From: Bin87 sp965219925
GTDB lineage: Bacteria > Chloroflexota > Dehalococcoidia > Lucifugimonadales > UBA3495
Length of the DNA: 64,000 nucleotides
Direction: 5' to 3'
NCBI GenBank assembly: GCA_965219925.1
Contig: OZ244795.1
Location: forward strand, 3,224,001-3,288,000
Part shown: one piece after another, positions 36,077 through 46,189 of the stretch
Layout: every line of letters begins with the position of its first letter
Position numbering within the stretch: the stretch's first letter is position 1
The notes under the pieces: model-generated
What the model was told of the DNA's origin: nothing
The model's database searches: none
What the model saw: only the letters and a program-made list of their open reading frames with translations
Translations under genes and position numbers: made by a program

Positions 36077-38011
36077 CTAGTCGCCAGCGGCTGCCGTCGA
36101 CAGTCCGTCTGCTCCGATAACCTCGCCACCGGTCGGCGCCACGTCTACGCTCGGGCCAGACAGCCCGTAGTTTATGGCGTACAACTGAGCGTAAACGCCG
36201 CCGGCTTCAAGCAATTCATCATGGGTGCCCACTTCCGCTACTCGGCCCCGGTCCAGGACCACGATCTTGTCCGCGTTTCGAATCGTCGACAAACGATGAG
36301 CAATCACGATCGAAGTTCGGCCCTTCAGGATGCGATTCAACGCCTGCTGGATCAGTAGCTCAGTGTGGGTATCGATATTGGCGGTCGCTTCGTCCAGCAC
36401 CAGAATCCGCGGGTTGCCAACGATTGCCCGTGCGAAGCTGATAAGTTGCCGTTGACCGATGCTGAGATTGACGCCACGTTCAGCCAGCACGGAGTCGTAG
36501 CCATCTTCCATGTCCAGGATAAAATCGTTGGCCCCCACCGCCGTAGCCGCGACCCTTACATCTTCGTCGGTGGCTTGTTCGTTCAGATAGCTGATGTTTT
36601 CCCGGACCGTACCAGAGAACAGATAGGGTTCCTGCAGCACCATGCTCATCTGGTGCACCAGCGAATTGCGCTGCACCTCGCGCAGATCGTACCCGTCAAC
36701 CTCTATCCCGCCACCGGTTACGTCAGCCGAGCGGTGCAACAGGTTTACCAACGTGCTCTTGCCAGCTCCGGTGGAACCTACCAGCGCTACGTTTTCGCCG
36801 GCCTTGATATGGAGGTTCACATCCTTAAGAACCTCTATCCCTTCAACGTAGTGGAACGAGACGTCTTTGTATCGGATGTCGCCTTGTATTTCCGGCAACG
36901 GACCCGCGTCGGGAGCGTCCACAATGTCCGACTCAAGGTCCAGAACCTCGAATATGCGTACGCCGGCGGCCATCGCCCGCTGCAACTGGCTATACTGCAT
37001 AGTCAATTGACGAATGGGTTCAAAGAATCGCTGTATCCAGAACGCGAACGCTACCAGCGTTCCTACTTCCAAACTGCCTCGATTCAACAGGAAGCCACCG
37101 AATACGACCACACCCAGGCCAATACCCAATCCGATCAGCAACTCTACCAGCGGCTGCAACAATCCGGAATAGCGCGCCGCCTCCAGGTTGGCAGCCAGAT
37201 ATTCGGAGTTGAGGCTGCGGAAATGTTCCAGGTTTTCGTCCTGACGGTTAAGGCTCTGAACCACCCGAACACCGGTGATGTTCTGGTTGTATTCACCGTT
37301 AACCATGGCAATGGCCCGCCTGATCCGCATGAACGAATGTCGGGCGAATCGTTGCCAGTACATCATGATCAGCGTCAGTACCGGCACCACGAACATACAG
37401 ACCAGGGCCAACTGCCAGTCCACAATCAGCATCAGAATGATGATTGCACCGACGGTAACCAACTCCGCCAGCGCCAGCGCCAGCAACTCGAACGTTTCCT
37501 GCAATTGCAGAATGTCCGACTGCATGCGCGACATGACGCGCCCTATCGGCGTTCGGTTGTAGAACGAGTTGGACTGGTTCTGCAGATGACTGAACATCCC
37601 GGTCCGCAGGTCGTACAGGATAGCCTGACCGGTTCTCGCGATGAAAATGAATTGCAAACGGTTGGACAGGAAATGAATAACCGTAATCACCATGAAGGCG
37701 GCGCCAATTATATGAACGCGATTAATCTCGTCCAATCCAGCGGCAATGGCCCAGTCAATCCCATATTTGATCAGCAACGGGATGGCCGCGTTGACGGATG
37801 CGTATACCAGCACAGAACCCAACGCGATCAGGGCAAACTTGCGATAAGGAAGAATATAGGTCAGGAAACGCGACACAACCTTGTTGTCGTAAACGCGACC
37901 CACCACGTCTTCATCGGTCAAGTTGTCGTTGGATGGCGCGAACATGCTGTCTGCGGAGGTGCCACGCATCCCCTGCATCATCCCGCCGCCCATGCCACCG
38001 CCGCGCATCAT
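36077..38011 (-). CDS. ABC exporter, half-transporter with complete ATP site (heterodimer subunit)
   Basis: 644 residues: a Met/Gly-rich start (MMRGGGMGGGMM), six-helix exporter membrane domain (~55-340), then ATPase domain with GSTGAGKST, LSIGQRQ and VLDEATANID. The catalytic Glu is present. It overlaps the upstream ABC gene by 4 bp (38008-38011), the usual arrangement of heterodimeric type IV exporters. The partner has Asp in place of the Glu. Substrate may be a drug, lipid or peptide. Confidence 0.93.
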   Translation of the reverse strand: MMRGGGMGGGMMQGMRGTSADSMFAPSNDNLTDEDVVGRVYDNKVVSRFLTYILPYRKFALIALGSVLVYASVNAAIPLLIKYGIDWAIAAGLDEINRVHIIGAAFMVITVIHFLSNRLQFIFIARTGQAILYDLRTGMFSHLQNQSNSFYNRTPIGRVMSRMQSDILQLQETFELLALALAELVTVGAIIILMLIVDWQLALVCMFVVPVLTLIMMYWQRFARHSFMRIRRAIAMVNGEYNQNITGVRVVQSLNRQDENLEHFRSLNSEYLAANLEAARYSGLLQPLVELLIGLGIGLGVVVFGGFLLNRGSLEVGTLVAFAFWIQRFFEPIRQLTMQYSQLQRAMAAGVRIFEVLDLESDIVDAPDAGPLPEIQGDIRYKDVSFHYVEGIEVLKDVNLHIKAGENVALVGSTGAGKSTLVNLLHRSADVTGGGIEVDGYDLREVQRNSLVHQMSMVLQEPYLFSGTVRENISYLNEQATDEDVRVAATAVGANDFILDMEDGYDSVLAERGVNLSIGQRQLISFARAIVGNPRILVLDEATANIDTHTELLIQQALNRILKGRTSIVIAHRLSTIRNADKIVVLDRGRVAEVGTHDELLEAGGVYAQLYAINYGLSGPSVDVAPTGGEVIGADGLSTAAAGD

Positions 38012-39816
38012 AACGCCGCTCTCCCGTCGGCCATGGCCGGAATCGCGGCTTCCAGCAAGACTTCCTCCTGCGGCCGCAATTGCAACTCGTAAATGCTTTG
38101 GTAAATGCCGCCCTTCTCGATCAATTCGAAATGATTGCCCTGCTCCGCGATTGCGCCCTTGTCCAGCACCAGAATCTGGTCGGCTTCTCTCACGGTGCTC
38201 AATCGATGGGCTATTACGAAAGTGGTTCGCCCTTTCATCACTTCAATCATCGCGCGGTGGATCTGGCGCTCAGTCTCTACGTCAACACTGGAAGTGGAGT
38301 CATCCAGAATCAGCACCGGAGGATCAATCAATATAGTTCGGGCAATCGAAAGGCGCTGCCGCTGCCCGCCCGACAATGTAGCGCCCCGCTCTCCCACCCA
38401 GGTATCGTAACCGCCGGGAAGGGCCATTATCTGGTCGTGCAATTGCGCTACTTTGGCCGCCCGTTCCACGTCTTCGTGCGTGGCGTTGCTGACCCCGTAG
38501 GCAATGTTTTCCCTGATCGAAGCGCTGAAAAGGTACACATCCTGATGCACAATTCCTACGTTGTGGCGCAATGACTGCAACGTGAAATCGCGGACGTCAA
38601 CTCCGTCGATCGTAATCTGCCCGCGGGTCACATCATAGAAACGTGGCAGCAGGCTAACCACTGTCGTCTTTCCGCTGCCGGGAGCTCCCAGTATGGCGGT
38701 GATTTGGCCTGGTTTGGCATCCAGGTCGAATTTATTGAGGGCCGGCGAGCGATCCTCGTAGGAGAAACCAACATCCTCGAAACGTACATGCCCGGTTGCC
38801 CGACCCATCGGCTTAGCGTTTGGTCGCTCTTCCACCGGCGATACCGTATCCAGTACTGCGAACAAACGCTGCCCGGATGAAATAGCGCGGGAGAAAGTAT
38901 TGATTATCTGCGCCGATGCCCGAATCGGGAAAGTTAGCTGGTTGAGGAACAGGAAGAACATCGCCAGTTCGCCCAGGTCCAAATCACCCCGCAAAACCAG
39001 CCAGCCGCCCAACCACAAAATTAACCCCAAAGCGAAAGTGAAGTACAGCGTCATCCACGCGCTGTTGGTGCCTTGCATCCGCTCGGCGTCATAATATTCG
39101 TGGCGCAGTTCCTCGGCCTTGCGGTTGTATTTCCGCCGCTCGTAGTCCTCTGAGGCAAATGCCTTGACGACGTGGATCCCGGCCAGGTTCTCCTGGAGAA
39201 CCGTCACCGACTCCCCCATCACCACCTGAACGTGCAGCCACTTGCGACGCAATGCGCGCATCACCAGGCTGGACCGCAGCACCAGCGCCGGCACGAAAAT
39301 CATGCTTACCAGCGCCAGTTGCCAGTTCACCAGAGCCAGAATGATAGGAATGGCAATGATTCGAACGATCACATCCAGTGATCGGATCATACCCAGATTC
39401 ACAAACCGGCGCATCGCCTCCACGTCAGCGGTGGCTCGCGACATCAAGTCTCCGGTGTGCTCTTTGTCGTGAAATGCAAAGCTGACGTTCTGCAACTTGT
39501 CGTAAAGCAGGTTGCGGCAGTCGAACGAAACTTTCTGTGACAGCGATTCTGTGGTGTACGTCCGTCCAAAGTCGCAAAACCCGCGACCCAGGCTCACCAA
39601 CAGAATTCCCACACCGAAAATCACCACGCTGCCAATGGCGAAATCCCGGATGATCAACTCCTCTCCATTATGTTCCACCATTAGGTCAATGGCATTGCCG
39701 AAGAGTTGAGGCAGGGCAAGCGAGAAGCCAATCGCTGCCAACGCGGTAACGTATGCCAGAATTAACCGAACCCGGTAACGGCTGGCCATAACGATGATGC
39801 GCCAGAGGACGTTCAT
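38008..39816 (-). CDS. ABC exporter, half-transporter with degenerate ATP site (heterodimer subunit)
   Basis: 602 residues: six membrane helices, then ATPase domain with GAPGSGKTT, LSGGQRQ and ILDDSTSSVD, i.e. the Walker-B-adjacent Glu is Asp. In known heterodimeric exporters such as TM287/288 one site is degenerate in this way. Immediately upstream of, and overlapping, the partner gene. Both lie on the minus strand with no regulator nearby. Confidence 0.93.
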   Translation of the reverse strand: MNVLWRIIVMASRYRVRLILAYVTALAAIGFSLALPQLFGNAIDLMVEHNGEELIIRDFAIGSVVIFGVGILLVSLGRGFCDFGRTYTTESLSQKVSFDCRNLLYDKLQNVSFAFHDKEHTGDLMSRATADVEAMRRFVNLGMIRSLDVIVRIIAIPIILALVNWQLALVSMIFVPALVLRSSLVMRALRRKWLHVQVVMGESVTVLQENLAGIHVVKAFASEDYERRKYNRKAEELRHEYYDAERMQGTNSAWMTLYFTFALGLILWLGGWLVLRGDLDLGELAMFFLFLNQLTFPIRASAQIINTFSRAISSGQRLFAVLDTVSPVEERPNAKPMGRATGHVRFEDVGFSYEDRSPALNKFDLDAKPGQITAILGAPGSGKTTVVSLLPRFYDVTRGQITIDGVDVRDFTLQSLRHNVGIVHQDVYLFSASIRENIAYGVSNATHEDVERAAKVAQLHDQIMALPGGYDTWVGERGATLSGGQRQRLSIARTILIDPPVLILDDSTSSVDVETERQIHRAMIEVMKGRTTFVIAHRLSTVREADQILVLDKGAIAEQGNHFELIEKGGIYQSIYELQLRPQEEVLLEAAIPAMADGRAAL

Positions 39817-40044
39817 TTCTGGCCGGCCCTTCCATCACGGGGGTACGCGAACCGGGGCGGTGTCGGTGCTGAATGACGACCCGGTTTACGAGAAACGCAT
39901 CTGTGGATGCCGGACTGTTCGAACCGGGACAAAGTTGGGTTGCCTATGCTCATAGGAATCGAACTATACACCGCATAATACGATAAAACAATCCCGGCGG
40001 TATCATCTCAGCGTCAATTCCCGGTGGGTCGCCGGCCTGCCAGG

Positions 40045-41724
40045 CTAGGTTCGATCCATTCGGTCCGGCGCAGACATTCCCATCAGGGTCAAGGTCCGGT
40101 GAAACACCACCTGGGCCGCAGCCACCAGTTTCAGGCGCGCCAACGTGGTTTCATTGTCCTCAGGATTGGCCGAAATCACCCGGCAATTCTCGTAAAAATG
40201 GTGGAACGCGGTCGCCAACTCCATTGCGTAATGCGGCAGGTGATGCGGCTCCAGATTCTCGGCGACCTGAACCACCAGCTCCGGCAGCCTCAACATGGTC
40301 CGGATCAAGTGCAGCTCATGAGGATCACGCAGCAGACCGACGTTGCCTTCAGTAAAGTCTATGGCGCGATCCGCCGCCAGCTTGAGAATACTGGCGTTGC
40401 GGGCGTGGGCATACTGCACGTAATAAACCGGATTCTCAGATGATTCGCGAGTCGCCAGCTCCAGGTCAAACTCCATCTGCGTGGAAGCGGCTCGAGCCAG
40501 GAAGAAATACCGGCAGGCGTCCACTCCTACTTCATCTACCAGCTCCCGCAACGTGACAAAATCCCCGGTGCGTTTGGATGCGCGCACGGTTTCGTCCCCA
40601 CGCCTCAGCGTCACCATTTGCGAAATCAGGACGGTTAGATTTTCGGGCTCTATGCCCAGAGCAGACACCGCGGCTTTCATCCGCGGCACGTGTCCCTGGT
40701 GGTCGGCCCCCCAAATATCGATCACGCGTTGGAAACCGCGGCCGTCGAACTTGTTGAAATGGTAGGCAATGTCGGACGCGAAATACGTCGGCTCGCCCGA
40801 TGAGCGGACCACCACGTTGTCGCGGTCATCACCAAGAGCCGTCGAATTAAACCATAGGGCTCCGCTGCGCTCGGCCAGATGGCCCCCTTCACGCAACTTT
40901 CCGATGGCGTTTTCATAGTCACCTTGCCGATACAGCCAGCGTTCGCTGAACCAGTTGTCGAACGTTACGCCGATGGCGCCGAGATCATCCCGGATTACGC
41001 TTACCATCTGTTCCCGGGCCAGGTCACCGATCTCACGTATCGCCGCCAATTCGCTCAGTTCCAGAAACCGGGGGCCTTCCGTTCCAATAATGTCGCCCGC
41101 GATGTCCTGGATGTAGTCTCCCTGATACCCGTTGTCCGGCATCGCGGCTTCTCTGCCCAATGCCTGCTGGTATCTGGCCCAAACCGAGCGGTAGAACGCC
41201 TCCATCTGAGAGCCGGCATCATTGATGTAATACTCTCGAGTTACGGCATACCCCGCTGCTTCCAGAGCGTTCGCCAGGGCGCTCCCCAGCACCGCTCCGC
41301 GGGCGTGACCCACGTGGACCGGGCCTGTCGGGTTAACGCTGACGAATTCGACCATAACCTTTCGGCCGCCGCCAATGTCGGTGGCCCCGAAGTTACTCCC
41401 CTCCTCACGTACCAGCTCCACCTGACGCTGCAGCCATCCGTCACTCAGCTTGAAGTTGATAAAGCCGGGAGCAGCCGGTGCCACGCTGGCAATCTCGGGG
41501 CCGACCTCCACGCGTTCTGCAATAGCCTCGGCCAACTGCAGCGGATTGGTGCGTGCTGCCCTGGCCAGACGCAACGGAAGGTTGGTCGCAAAATCACCGT
41601 GGTCCGGATTATTCGGTCGATCGACCTCGATGTCCGGGACAGTGTCGATGCTAAGGATTCCGTCTTGGTGGGCTCGTTTCAGGGCTTCGGAGATCGCCAA
41701 CCCTATGGTGTCTTTTACAAGCAT
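40045..41724 (-). CDS. argS: Arginyl-tRNA synthetase
   Basis: 559 residues, normal class I ArgRS. NPTGPVHVGHARGAVLG contains the HIGH-like signature; VRASKRTGDFVTL is the KMSKS-like loop. The N-terminal Add1 domain and the C-terminal DALR anticodon-binding helices (ASILKLAADRA ... FHHFYENCRV) are present. Charges tRNA-Arg, one of which (CCG) lies at 51441. Monocistronic. Confidence 0.97.
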   Translation of the reverse strand: MLVKDTIGLAISEALKRAHQDGILSIDTVPDIEVDRPNNPDHGDFATNLPLRLARAARTNPLQLAEAIAERVEVGPEIASVAPAAPGFINFKLSDGWLQRQVELVREEGSNFGATDIGGGRKVMVEFVSVNPTGPVHVGHARGAVLGSALANALEAAGYAVTREYYINDAGSQMEAFYRSVWARYQQALGREAAMPDNGYQGDYIQDIAGDIIGTEGPRFLELSELAAIREIGDLAREQMVSVIRDDLGAIGVTFDNWFSERWLYRQGDYENAIGKLREGGHLAERSGALWFNSTALGDDRDNVVVRSSGEPTYFASDIAYHFNKFDGRGFQRVIDIWGADHQGHVPRMKAAVSALGIEPENLTVLISQMVTLRRGDETVRASKRTGDFVTLRELVDEVGVDACRYFFLARAASTQMEFDLELATRESSENPVYYVQYAHARNASILKLAADRAIDFTEGNVGLLRDPHELHLIRTMLRLPELVVQVAENLEPHHLPHYAMELATAFHHFYENCRVISANPEDNETTLARLKLVAAAQVVFHRTLTLMGMSAPDRMDRT

Positions 41725-41840
41725 TCCAGTGCGTCCGGCTACTGTGATTGGGTGTGTTAGTAGATTTTCATACTAGCACATCGCCCCGGAGAAAACGTCT
41801 TTATCCCTGAGAAAATTATGAAACTCCAGTCCCTGCCGTC

Positions 41841-41970
41841 TGTCATTGCGAGGAGCGTAGCCGCTCATGGTGAGCCTGTCGAACCACGTGGCAATCCCGT
41901 TGCAGCAACGGCGACGGTTTCAGCGGCGAGATTGCCGCCCGCGTATCAAGTACGGGCTCGCAATGACAAG
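41841..41970. repeat. REP family A copy
   Basis: Opens GTCATTGCGAGGAGCGTAGC and ends in the inverted half GGCTCGCAATGACAAG. It fills the 261-bp spacer between argS and the VOC genes. Confidence 0.7.
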
Positions 41971-41985
41971 TTTCGCAATTTTCTA

Positions 41986-42387
41986 TTATCCCTCTGCTAA
42001 TTGGAACCACAACCCCAGGCTGTCTTCGGGTTCGATGTTGGCGGTGGTGTAACCGCGCGGGCTTTGCGTGACACCGCCCTCTCCCCGCAGCCGATTGCCC
42101 TTGGCCGCCAGATCAGCCGCCACCTGATGAACGTTGTCGACCCCGAAGGCAACGTGATAAACGCCCGGCCCGTGGTCTGCCAGGTGTTGTCCGATGCCGG
42201 AGTCTGCATCCAGAGGCTCGGTAATCTCGATGAGAGTTTCGCCCACGCGATACAGAGCGTCTTTCATTCCCCTCCCCTCAACCACGTGCAGGTCATCGGG
42301 TTCCATACCAAAGTTGTTCCTGATGTATTCCACCATTTCGTCGCGGTTGCGCACCACATAGTGGATGTGATGAATCGAAGTGAACAT
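41986..42387 (-). CDS. VOC family protein (glyoxalase/epimerase fold), paralogue 1
   Basis: 133 residues. SIHHIHYVVRNRDEMVEYIRNNFGM opens like methylmalonyl-CoA epimerase and glyoxalase proteins. Metal-ligand positions: His in HHIHY, Glu in IEITEPL, His in GVYHVAFGV. Tandem with, and clearly paralogous to, 42475-42876, ending in the same FQLAEG. The reaction is not deducible. Confidence 0.85.
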   Translation of the reverse strand: MFTSIHHIHYVVRNRDEMVEYIRNNFGMEPDDLHVVEGRGMKDALYRVGETLIEITEPLDADSGIGQHLADHGPGVYHVAFGVDNVHQVAADLAAKGNRLRGEGGVTQSPRGYTTANIEPEDSLGLWFQLAEG

Positions 42388-42474
42388 GGCTATTCTTCCT
42401 TATGTTCTAATCCGGCGTTAGAACCGGCTGATTGCTTTGCTCTGACCATGACTGCGGTCGTATCCTGCTGTCGG

Positions 42475-42876
42475 CTATCCCTCGGCCAGTTGGAACGGGA
42501 ACCCCAGGGCGCTGCCGGCATCAATGTTTGCGGTCATGTAACCCTCGGCGCTCCTGGACAATCCATTGTCTCCCCGCATTTCATTGCCTTTTCCGGCCAA
42601 TTCGCGAGCTTTGTCTTCAATCCCGGATACGCCAAACGCCATGTGGTACGGGCCCGGTCCGAAGGTTGAGAGGTACTGCCCCATTGCAGAATCCGGGTCC
42701 AGCGGTTCGGTGAATTCAACGTTGGTTTGTCCAACTTTGTAAATGGCGTTTTTCATGCCGCGCGATTCGTAAACCTGAATCTTCTCCGGAGTCAGACCAA
42801 AGTTGTCCTCGATGTATTTGGCCATCTCGTCAGCGTTGTGGACTAGGATACGGACATGGTGTATAAAGTCGAACAT
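42475..42876 (-). CDS. VOC family protein (glyoxalase/epimerase fold), paralogue 2
   Basis: 133 residues, same length and layout as its neighbour: FDFIHHVRILVHNADEMAKYI, VEFTEPLDPDS, GPYHMAFGV, FQLAEG. The second metal-site region has VEFTEP where the neighbour has IEITEP. The pair suggests a recent tandem duplication or a heterodimer. Confidence 0.85.
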   Translation of the reverse strand: MFDFIHHVRILVHNADEMAKYIEDNFGLTPEKIQVYESRGMKNAIYKVGQTNVEFTEPLDPDSAMGQYLSTFGPGPYHMAFGVSGIEDKARELAGKGNEMRGDNGLSRSAEGYMTANIDAGSALGFPFQLAEG

Positions 42877-42893
42877 TCTCCCTCCAGTATGGA

Positions 42894-43649
42894 ATGAGTC
42901 GGCGGCGCTTTATTATGACAAACCAGCGACAACTTCCCGGTCAGGCCCATCGCGTCCTGTTGGTTGGCGGCGACGAATTTCGCCCGTCCTGCATAGAGAT
43001 GGACCGGCAACTGCTGTCCCTGGCCGGCGGCGCGAACCCGCGCGTTGCCATCATACCAACAGCAGCGGCGTTCGAGAACCCACAGCGCGCCGCGTCTAAC
43101 GGTGTGCGTCACTTCAACAGCCTGGGAGCCGACGCGTTTGCCATAGACCTAACGGACCGGAATGGCGCCGAAGACCCGGCCGTTGTGAACCGGATAGCCG
43201 GCGCTGACGTCATCTATTTCACCGGTGGGAACCCGGATCATCTGTTATCCGTCTTGTCAGATTCTCCGTTCCTTGAGGCCGTTATCGCTGCCGGACAACG
43301 GGGCGTATTACTGGCCGGGTCCAGCGCCGGGGCGATGGTGATGGGTGAACGAATGCGCCGACCGAGTTCACCGCAGGGGATCGAGGCGTTGTCCCTGGTT
43401 CCCGGCGTGATGGTACTCCCGCACCACGAACGGAGCTCGCCCAGCGTGGTTTCGGATCAAGTTTCAGCCATCGGCGAATCAGGTTTGACCGTTCTCGGCA
43501 TCGACGGCGCAACCGGAGCCTTGCTGGAATCCCAACGAACCATCGTGCTGGGAGCGGGCCACGTTACCGCATACCGAGCCGGCGATTGGGTCATCCACTC
43601 TGCTGGCGACGCCGTGGCCGGATTGACCTCATCAGGCGCTGGAGCCTAG
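42894..43649 (+). CDS. Peptidase S51/cyanophycinase-like protein
   Basis: 251 residues. The nucleophile region LLAGSSAGAMVMGE matches the catalytic Ser of cyanophycinase and dipeptidase E (S51). VLLVGGDEF and IYFTGGNPDHLLS are further family signatures. ATG 42894 or ATG 42915 could be the start; no strong ribosome site favours either. No signal peptide is apparent, so it is likely cytoplasmic. It converges with hisIE, overlapping by 4 bp at the ends. Confidence 0.85.
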   Translation: MSRRRFIMTNQRQLPGQAHRVLLVGGDEFRPSCIEMDRQLLSLAGGANPRVAIIPTAAAFENPQRAASNGVRHFNSLGADAFAIDLTDRNGAEDPAVVNRIAGADVIYFTGGNPDHLLSVLSDSPFLEAVIAAGQRGVLLAGSSAGAMVMGERMRRPSSPQGIEALSLVPGVMVLPHHERSSPSVVSDQVSAIGESGLTVLGIDGATGALLESQRTIVLGAGHVTAYRAGDWVIHSAGDAVAGLTSSGAGA

Positions 43650-44269
43650 CCCCGACGGGAACGCAATTCCTCCCAAACGGCGTTGGGCGACACCCCGGCC
43701 GACGCCATCAAGGTGAGGGTGTGATACAAAAGGTCCGCGATTTCCCCGGGCAAGTTTTCAGTGTCATTGGTAGCTGCGGCCAATGCCGCCTCCCCCGCTT
43801 CCTCGATGACCTTCTGCGCGACCCGGCTGGTGCCTTCCCTCAGTAATTTGGCGGTGTAGCTACCTTCCGGCATCGTGTGTTGCCGATCCTTAATCACCGC
43901 GAACAGTTCGTCCAGCACCCGGGGGCCACCGTCGGAGGCTTCGTAGTCGTCAGGCAATCCATCCATTTCGGTGTAAAAGCACGATACCTCGCCGGTATGG
44001 CACGCCGGACCGTCCGGGTCGACTTTCAGCAGGATGGTATCCGAGTCGCAATCGACGTACCATTCGCGCAAGTTCAGATAGTTGCCCGAAACCTCGCCCT
44101 TGTGCCACAGGTCTTCCTGGCTGCGACTGTAGAACCAGACCTGCGTTCCCTCTACCGTACGTTTCAGCGACCCGGGGTTCATGTAGCCCAACATCAATAC
44201 GCGCCCGGTGTTGATGTCCTGGGCAATTGCCGGAACCAGTCCTCGGTCATCCAGTTTAATTTCGGTCAT
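43646..44269 (-). CDS. hisI: Bifunctional phosphoribosyl-AMP cyclohydrolase/phosphoribosyl-ATP pyrophosphatase
   Basis: 207 residues from ATG 44269, with GGAGG upstream. The N-terminal cyclohydrolase half has the zinc motifs VDCDSDTILLKV and GPACHTGEVSCFY. The C-terminal pyrophosphatase half has QKVIEEAGEAALAA and EIADLLYHTLTLM. Catalyses steps two and three of histidine synthesis. It overlaps the HAD gene by 14 bp, in the order hisF-HAD-hisIE. Confidence 0.95.
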   Translation of the reverse strand: MTEIKLDDRGLVPAIAQDINTGRVLMLGYMNPGSLKRTVEGTQVWFYSRSQEDLWHKGEVSGNYLNLREWYVDCDSDTILLKVDPDGPACHTGEVSCFYTEMDGLPDDYEASDGGPRVLDELFAVIKDRQHTMPEGSYTAKLLREGTSRVAQKVIEEAGEAALAAATNDTENLPGEIADLLYHTLTLMASAGVSPNAVWEELRSRRG

Positions 44270-44996
44270 GGGTTTCCTCCGTGGCTGCGCGCCTCCCAAT
44301 TTTCTCCAGGGCAGATGGCAGCTCCAGCAAATTGCGAATCTCAGCGTCCGGGGTCGGTAACGATTGTTGCAGCGGAGCCGCGGCCCGATTGATCCAAATC
44401 GCGGCCATTCCCACGCCGTGCGCCCCGGCAACGTCTTCAAACTGGCGATCACCCACATATACACACTCGCCCGGAGCTACGTTCATTTGCCGGCATGCCG
44501 CTTCAAACAGTCGCGCATCCGGCTTGTAACACCCTTCGCCTTCAGACGAGATCACCGCTGCAAAGGGCAATCCAATTCGGGCCACTACGGGATGCAAATA
44601 GGCATCGTCGGCGTTGGAGATTATCGCCAGGCGCAGATCCCTGGAAATCAGGGTCAGGGCTTCCAGACTGTCGGGCCATAGCCCGCGCGTGCCCAGGTCG
44701 TCTATGGATTTTTGCGACGCGGCCCGCCCGTCTCCCTGGACACCCAGGTCGCGAAAAGCTCCGCTGAATGCCTCTGCCCAACCATCCAGGTATGAGATGA
44801 ACGGTGCGCCCGGAGCGGTACGACGATCGCGAAAGTTGTCTGCCCCGTTGTCCCATGCTTGCCGCAAAGCCTCCGGTGTGGTGTCCAGCCGTTGGTCGCG
44901 GATAATATCGGCGAACGTTTGCCGCCAGAGATCCGGTCCATCCTGCGCGATGGTATTGAACATGTCGAATATGACCGTGGTGATAGCCGTCGCCAT
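44256..44996 (-). CDS. HAD family hydrolase
   Basis: 246 residues. FDMFNTI is the nucleophile strand (first Asp kept, second position Phe as in some FDVFGTL members). IISNADD and KPDARLFE, then VYVGDRQFEDVAGA follow the HAD pattern. Its place between hisF and hisIE is suggestive; one possibility is a histidinol-phosphate phosphatase, but this is inference only. Confidence 0.85.
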   Translation of the reverse strand: MATAITTVIFDMFNTIAQDGPDLWRQTFADIIRDQRLDTTPEALRQAWDNGADNFRDRRTAPGAPFISYLDGWAEAFSGAFRDLGVQGDGRAASQKSIDDLGTRGLWPDSLEALTLISRDLRLAIISNADDAYLHPVVARIGLPFAAVISSEGEGCYKPDARLFEAACRQMNVAPGECVYVGDRQFEDVAGAHGVGMAAIWINRAAAPLQQSLPTPDAEIRNLLELPSALEKIGRRAATEETHDRN

Positions 44997-45030
44997 CCAA
45001 TCACCTGCAAATATTATCGTGGATGTCGGA

Positions 45031-45840
45031 TCAAACCCTCATGGGAATACCGCGAGAGGCCAGGTAATTCTTCGCCTCCGCAATGGAATAAGCGCCGAAA
45101 TGGAAGATACTGGCGGCCAATACCGCATCCGCTTCGCCGCCGGTGAAAGCATCATATAGATGCTCCAGGTTGCCGGCTCCCCCGCTGGCAATAACCGGCA
45201 CGGGAACCGCTCTGGAAATCGCCCGAGTCAACTCCAGATCATAACCGTTGAGTTGCCCGTCTTCGTCCATACTGGTCAGCAGAATCTCGCCCGATCCCAA
45301 ACCGACGGCGCGTTGTGCCCATTTCACCGCATCCAACCCGGTGGGGTTGCGCCCACCGTGGGTGAACACCTGCCATCCGGAACGCGCGTCGATTGCCAGG
45401 GATTCGTCGGCAGGCGTGGGATACTCCTCGTCCTCCACCACCCTCCGGGCGTCGATCGCCACCACGATACATTGGCTGCCGAATTGGCCGGCGCCATCGG
45501 TCACGAGGTCAGGCGTGTTGATGGCAGCAGTATTGATGGAAACTTTGTCGGCTCCGGCGTTGAGCATCCGCCGCACGTCTTCGATGGACCGTATGCCACC
45601 GCCCACGGTCAGCGGAATGAAAACCTGCTCCGAGACCCGCTGCACGACCCCTACCATAGTGTCGCGGGAGTCGCTGCTGGCGGTGATATCCAAAAACACC
45701 AGCTCATCGCCGCCCTCCCGGTCGTATTGCGCAGCCAGTTCGGCTGGATCGCCGGCATCACGAAGGTTCACAAAACTGGTCCCCTTCACTACCCGCCCGC
45801 CGTCAACGTCCAGGCACGGGATAATGCGGCGCGTCAACAC
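45031..45840 (-). CDS. hisF: Imidazole glycerol phosphate synthase subunit HisF
   Basis: 269 residues from GTG 45840 with GGAAGG ten nt upstream; protein starts VLTRRIIPCLDVDGGRVVKG. The catalytic Asp of the first strand (CLDVDGG) and second Asp (ILLTSMDEDG) are present, with the phosphate loops GGGIRSIED and ASGGAGN. It works with HisH, which is not in the window. First in the run hisF-HAD-hisIE. Confidence 0.96.
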   Translation of the reverse strand: MLTRRIIPCLDVDGGRVVKGTSFVNLRDAGDPAELAAQYDREGGDELVFLDITASSDSRDTMVGVVQRVSEQVFIPLTVGGGIRSIEDVRRMLNAGADKVSINTAAINTPDLVTDGAGQFGSQCIVVAIDARRVVEDEEYPTPADESLAIDARSGWQVFTHGGRNPTGLDAVKWAQRAVGLGSGEILLTSMDEDGQLNGYDLELTRAISRAVPVPVIASGGAGNLEHLYDAFTGGEADAVLAASIFHFGAYSIAEAKNYLASRGIPMRV

Positions 45841-45973
45841 GTTATAAATGCCTTCCGGTGTCCAAAAAATCGGAGACAAGTATAGCACCTCAACATGTCG
45901 GAACCGGACTTGCGTACCTACTTTCTCAAACCAAATTGGCCTATGGTCATGGGAAGGGCGCCACCCCCACCTG

Positions 45974-46081
45974 TCATTGCGAGGAGCGCAGCGACGTGGC
46001 AATCTCGTTGAGGTTGAACACACGTCGGCAAACCACCATTCCTACGGCGACGAGATTGCCACGCTGCGCTCGCAATGACAA
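45974..46081. repeat. REP family A copy (108 bp near-palindrome)
   Basis: CATTGCGAGGAGCGCAGCGA at the left and GCCACGCTGCGCTCGCAATG at the right form a long hairpin. It occupies most of the 349-bp spacer between hisF and the HbpS-like gene (45841-46189). Confidence 0.8.
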
Positions 46082-46189
46082 GTGGGGGGGTGGGTACGCG
46101 TGAGGTCGGAACCGGACTTGCCCGCACGGGCACACCCGAATATGATTGCTTAAACCGAAATACAGACGCGCCACCTCAGGAGGCAGATA

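Noticed and set aside
36365..38092. 575-codon plus-strand frame over the ABC exporter gene
   Set aside because: Antisense to a clear ABC exporter; no motif or ribosome site.
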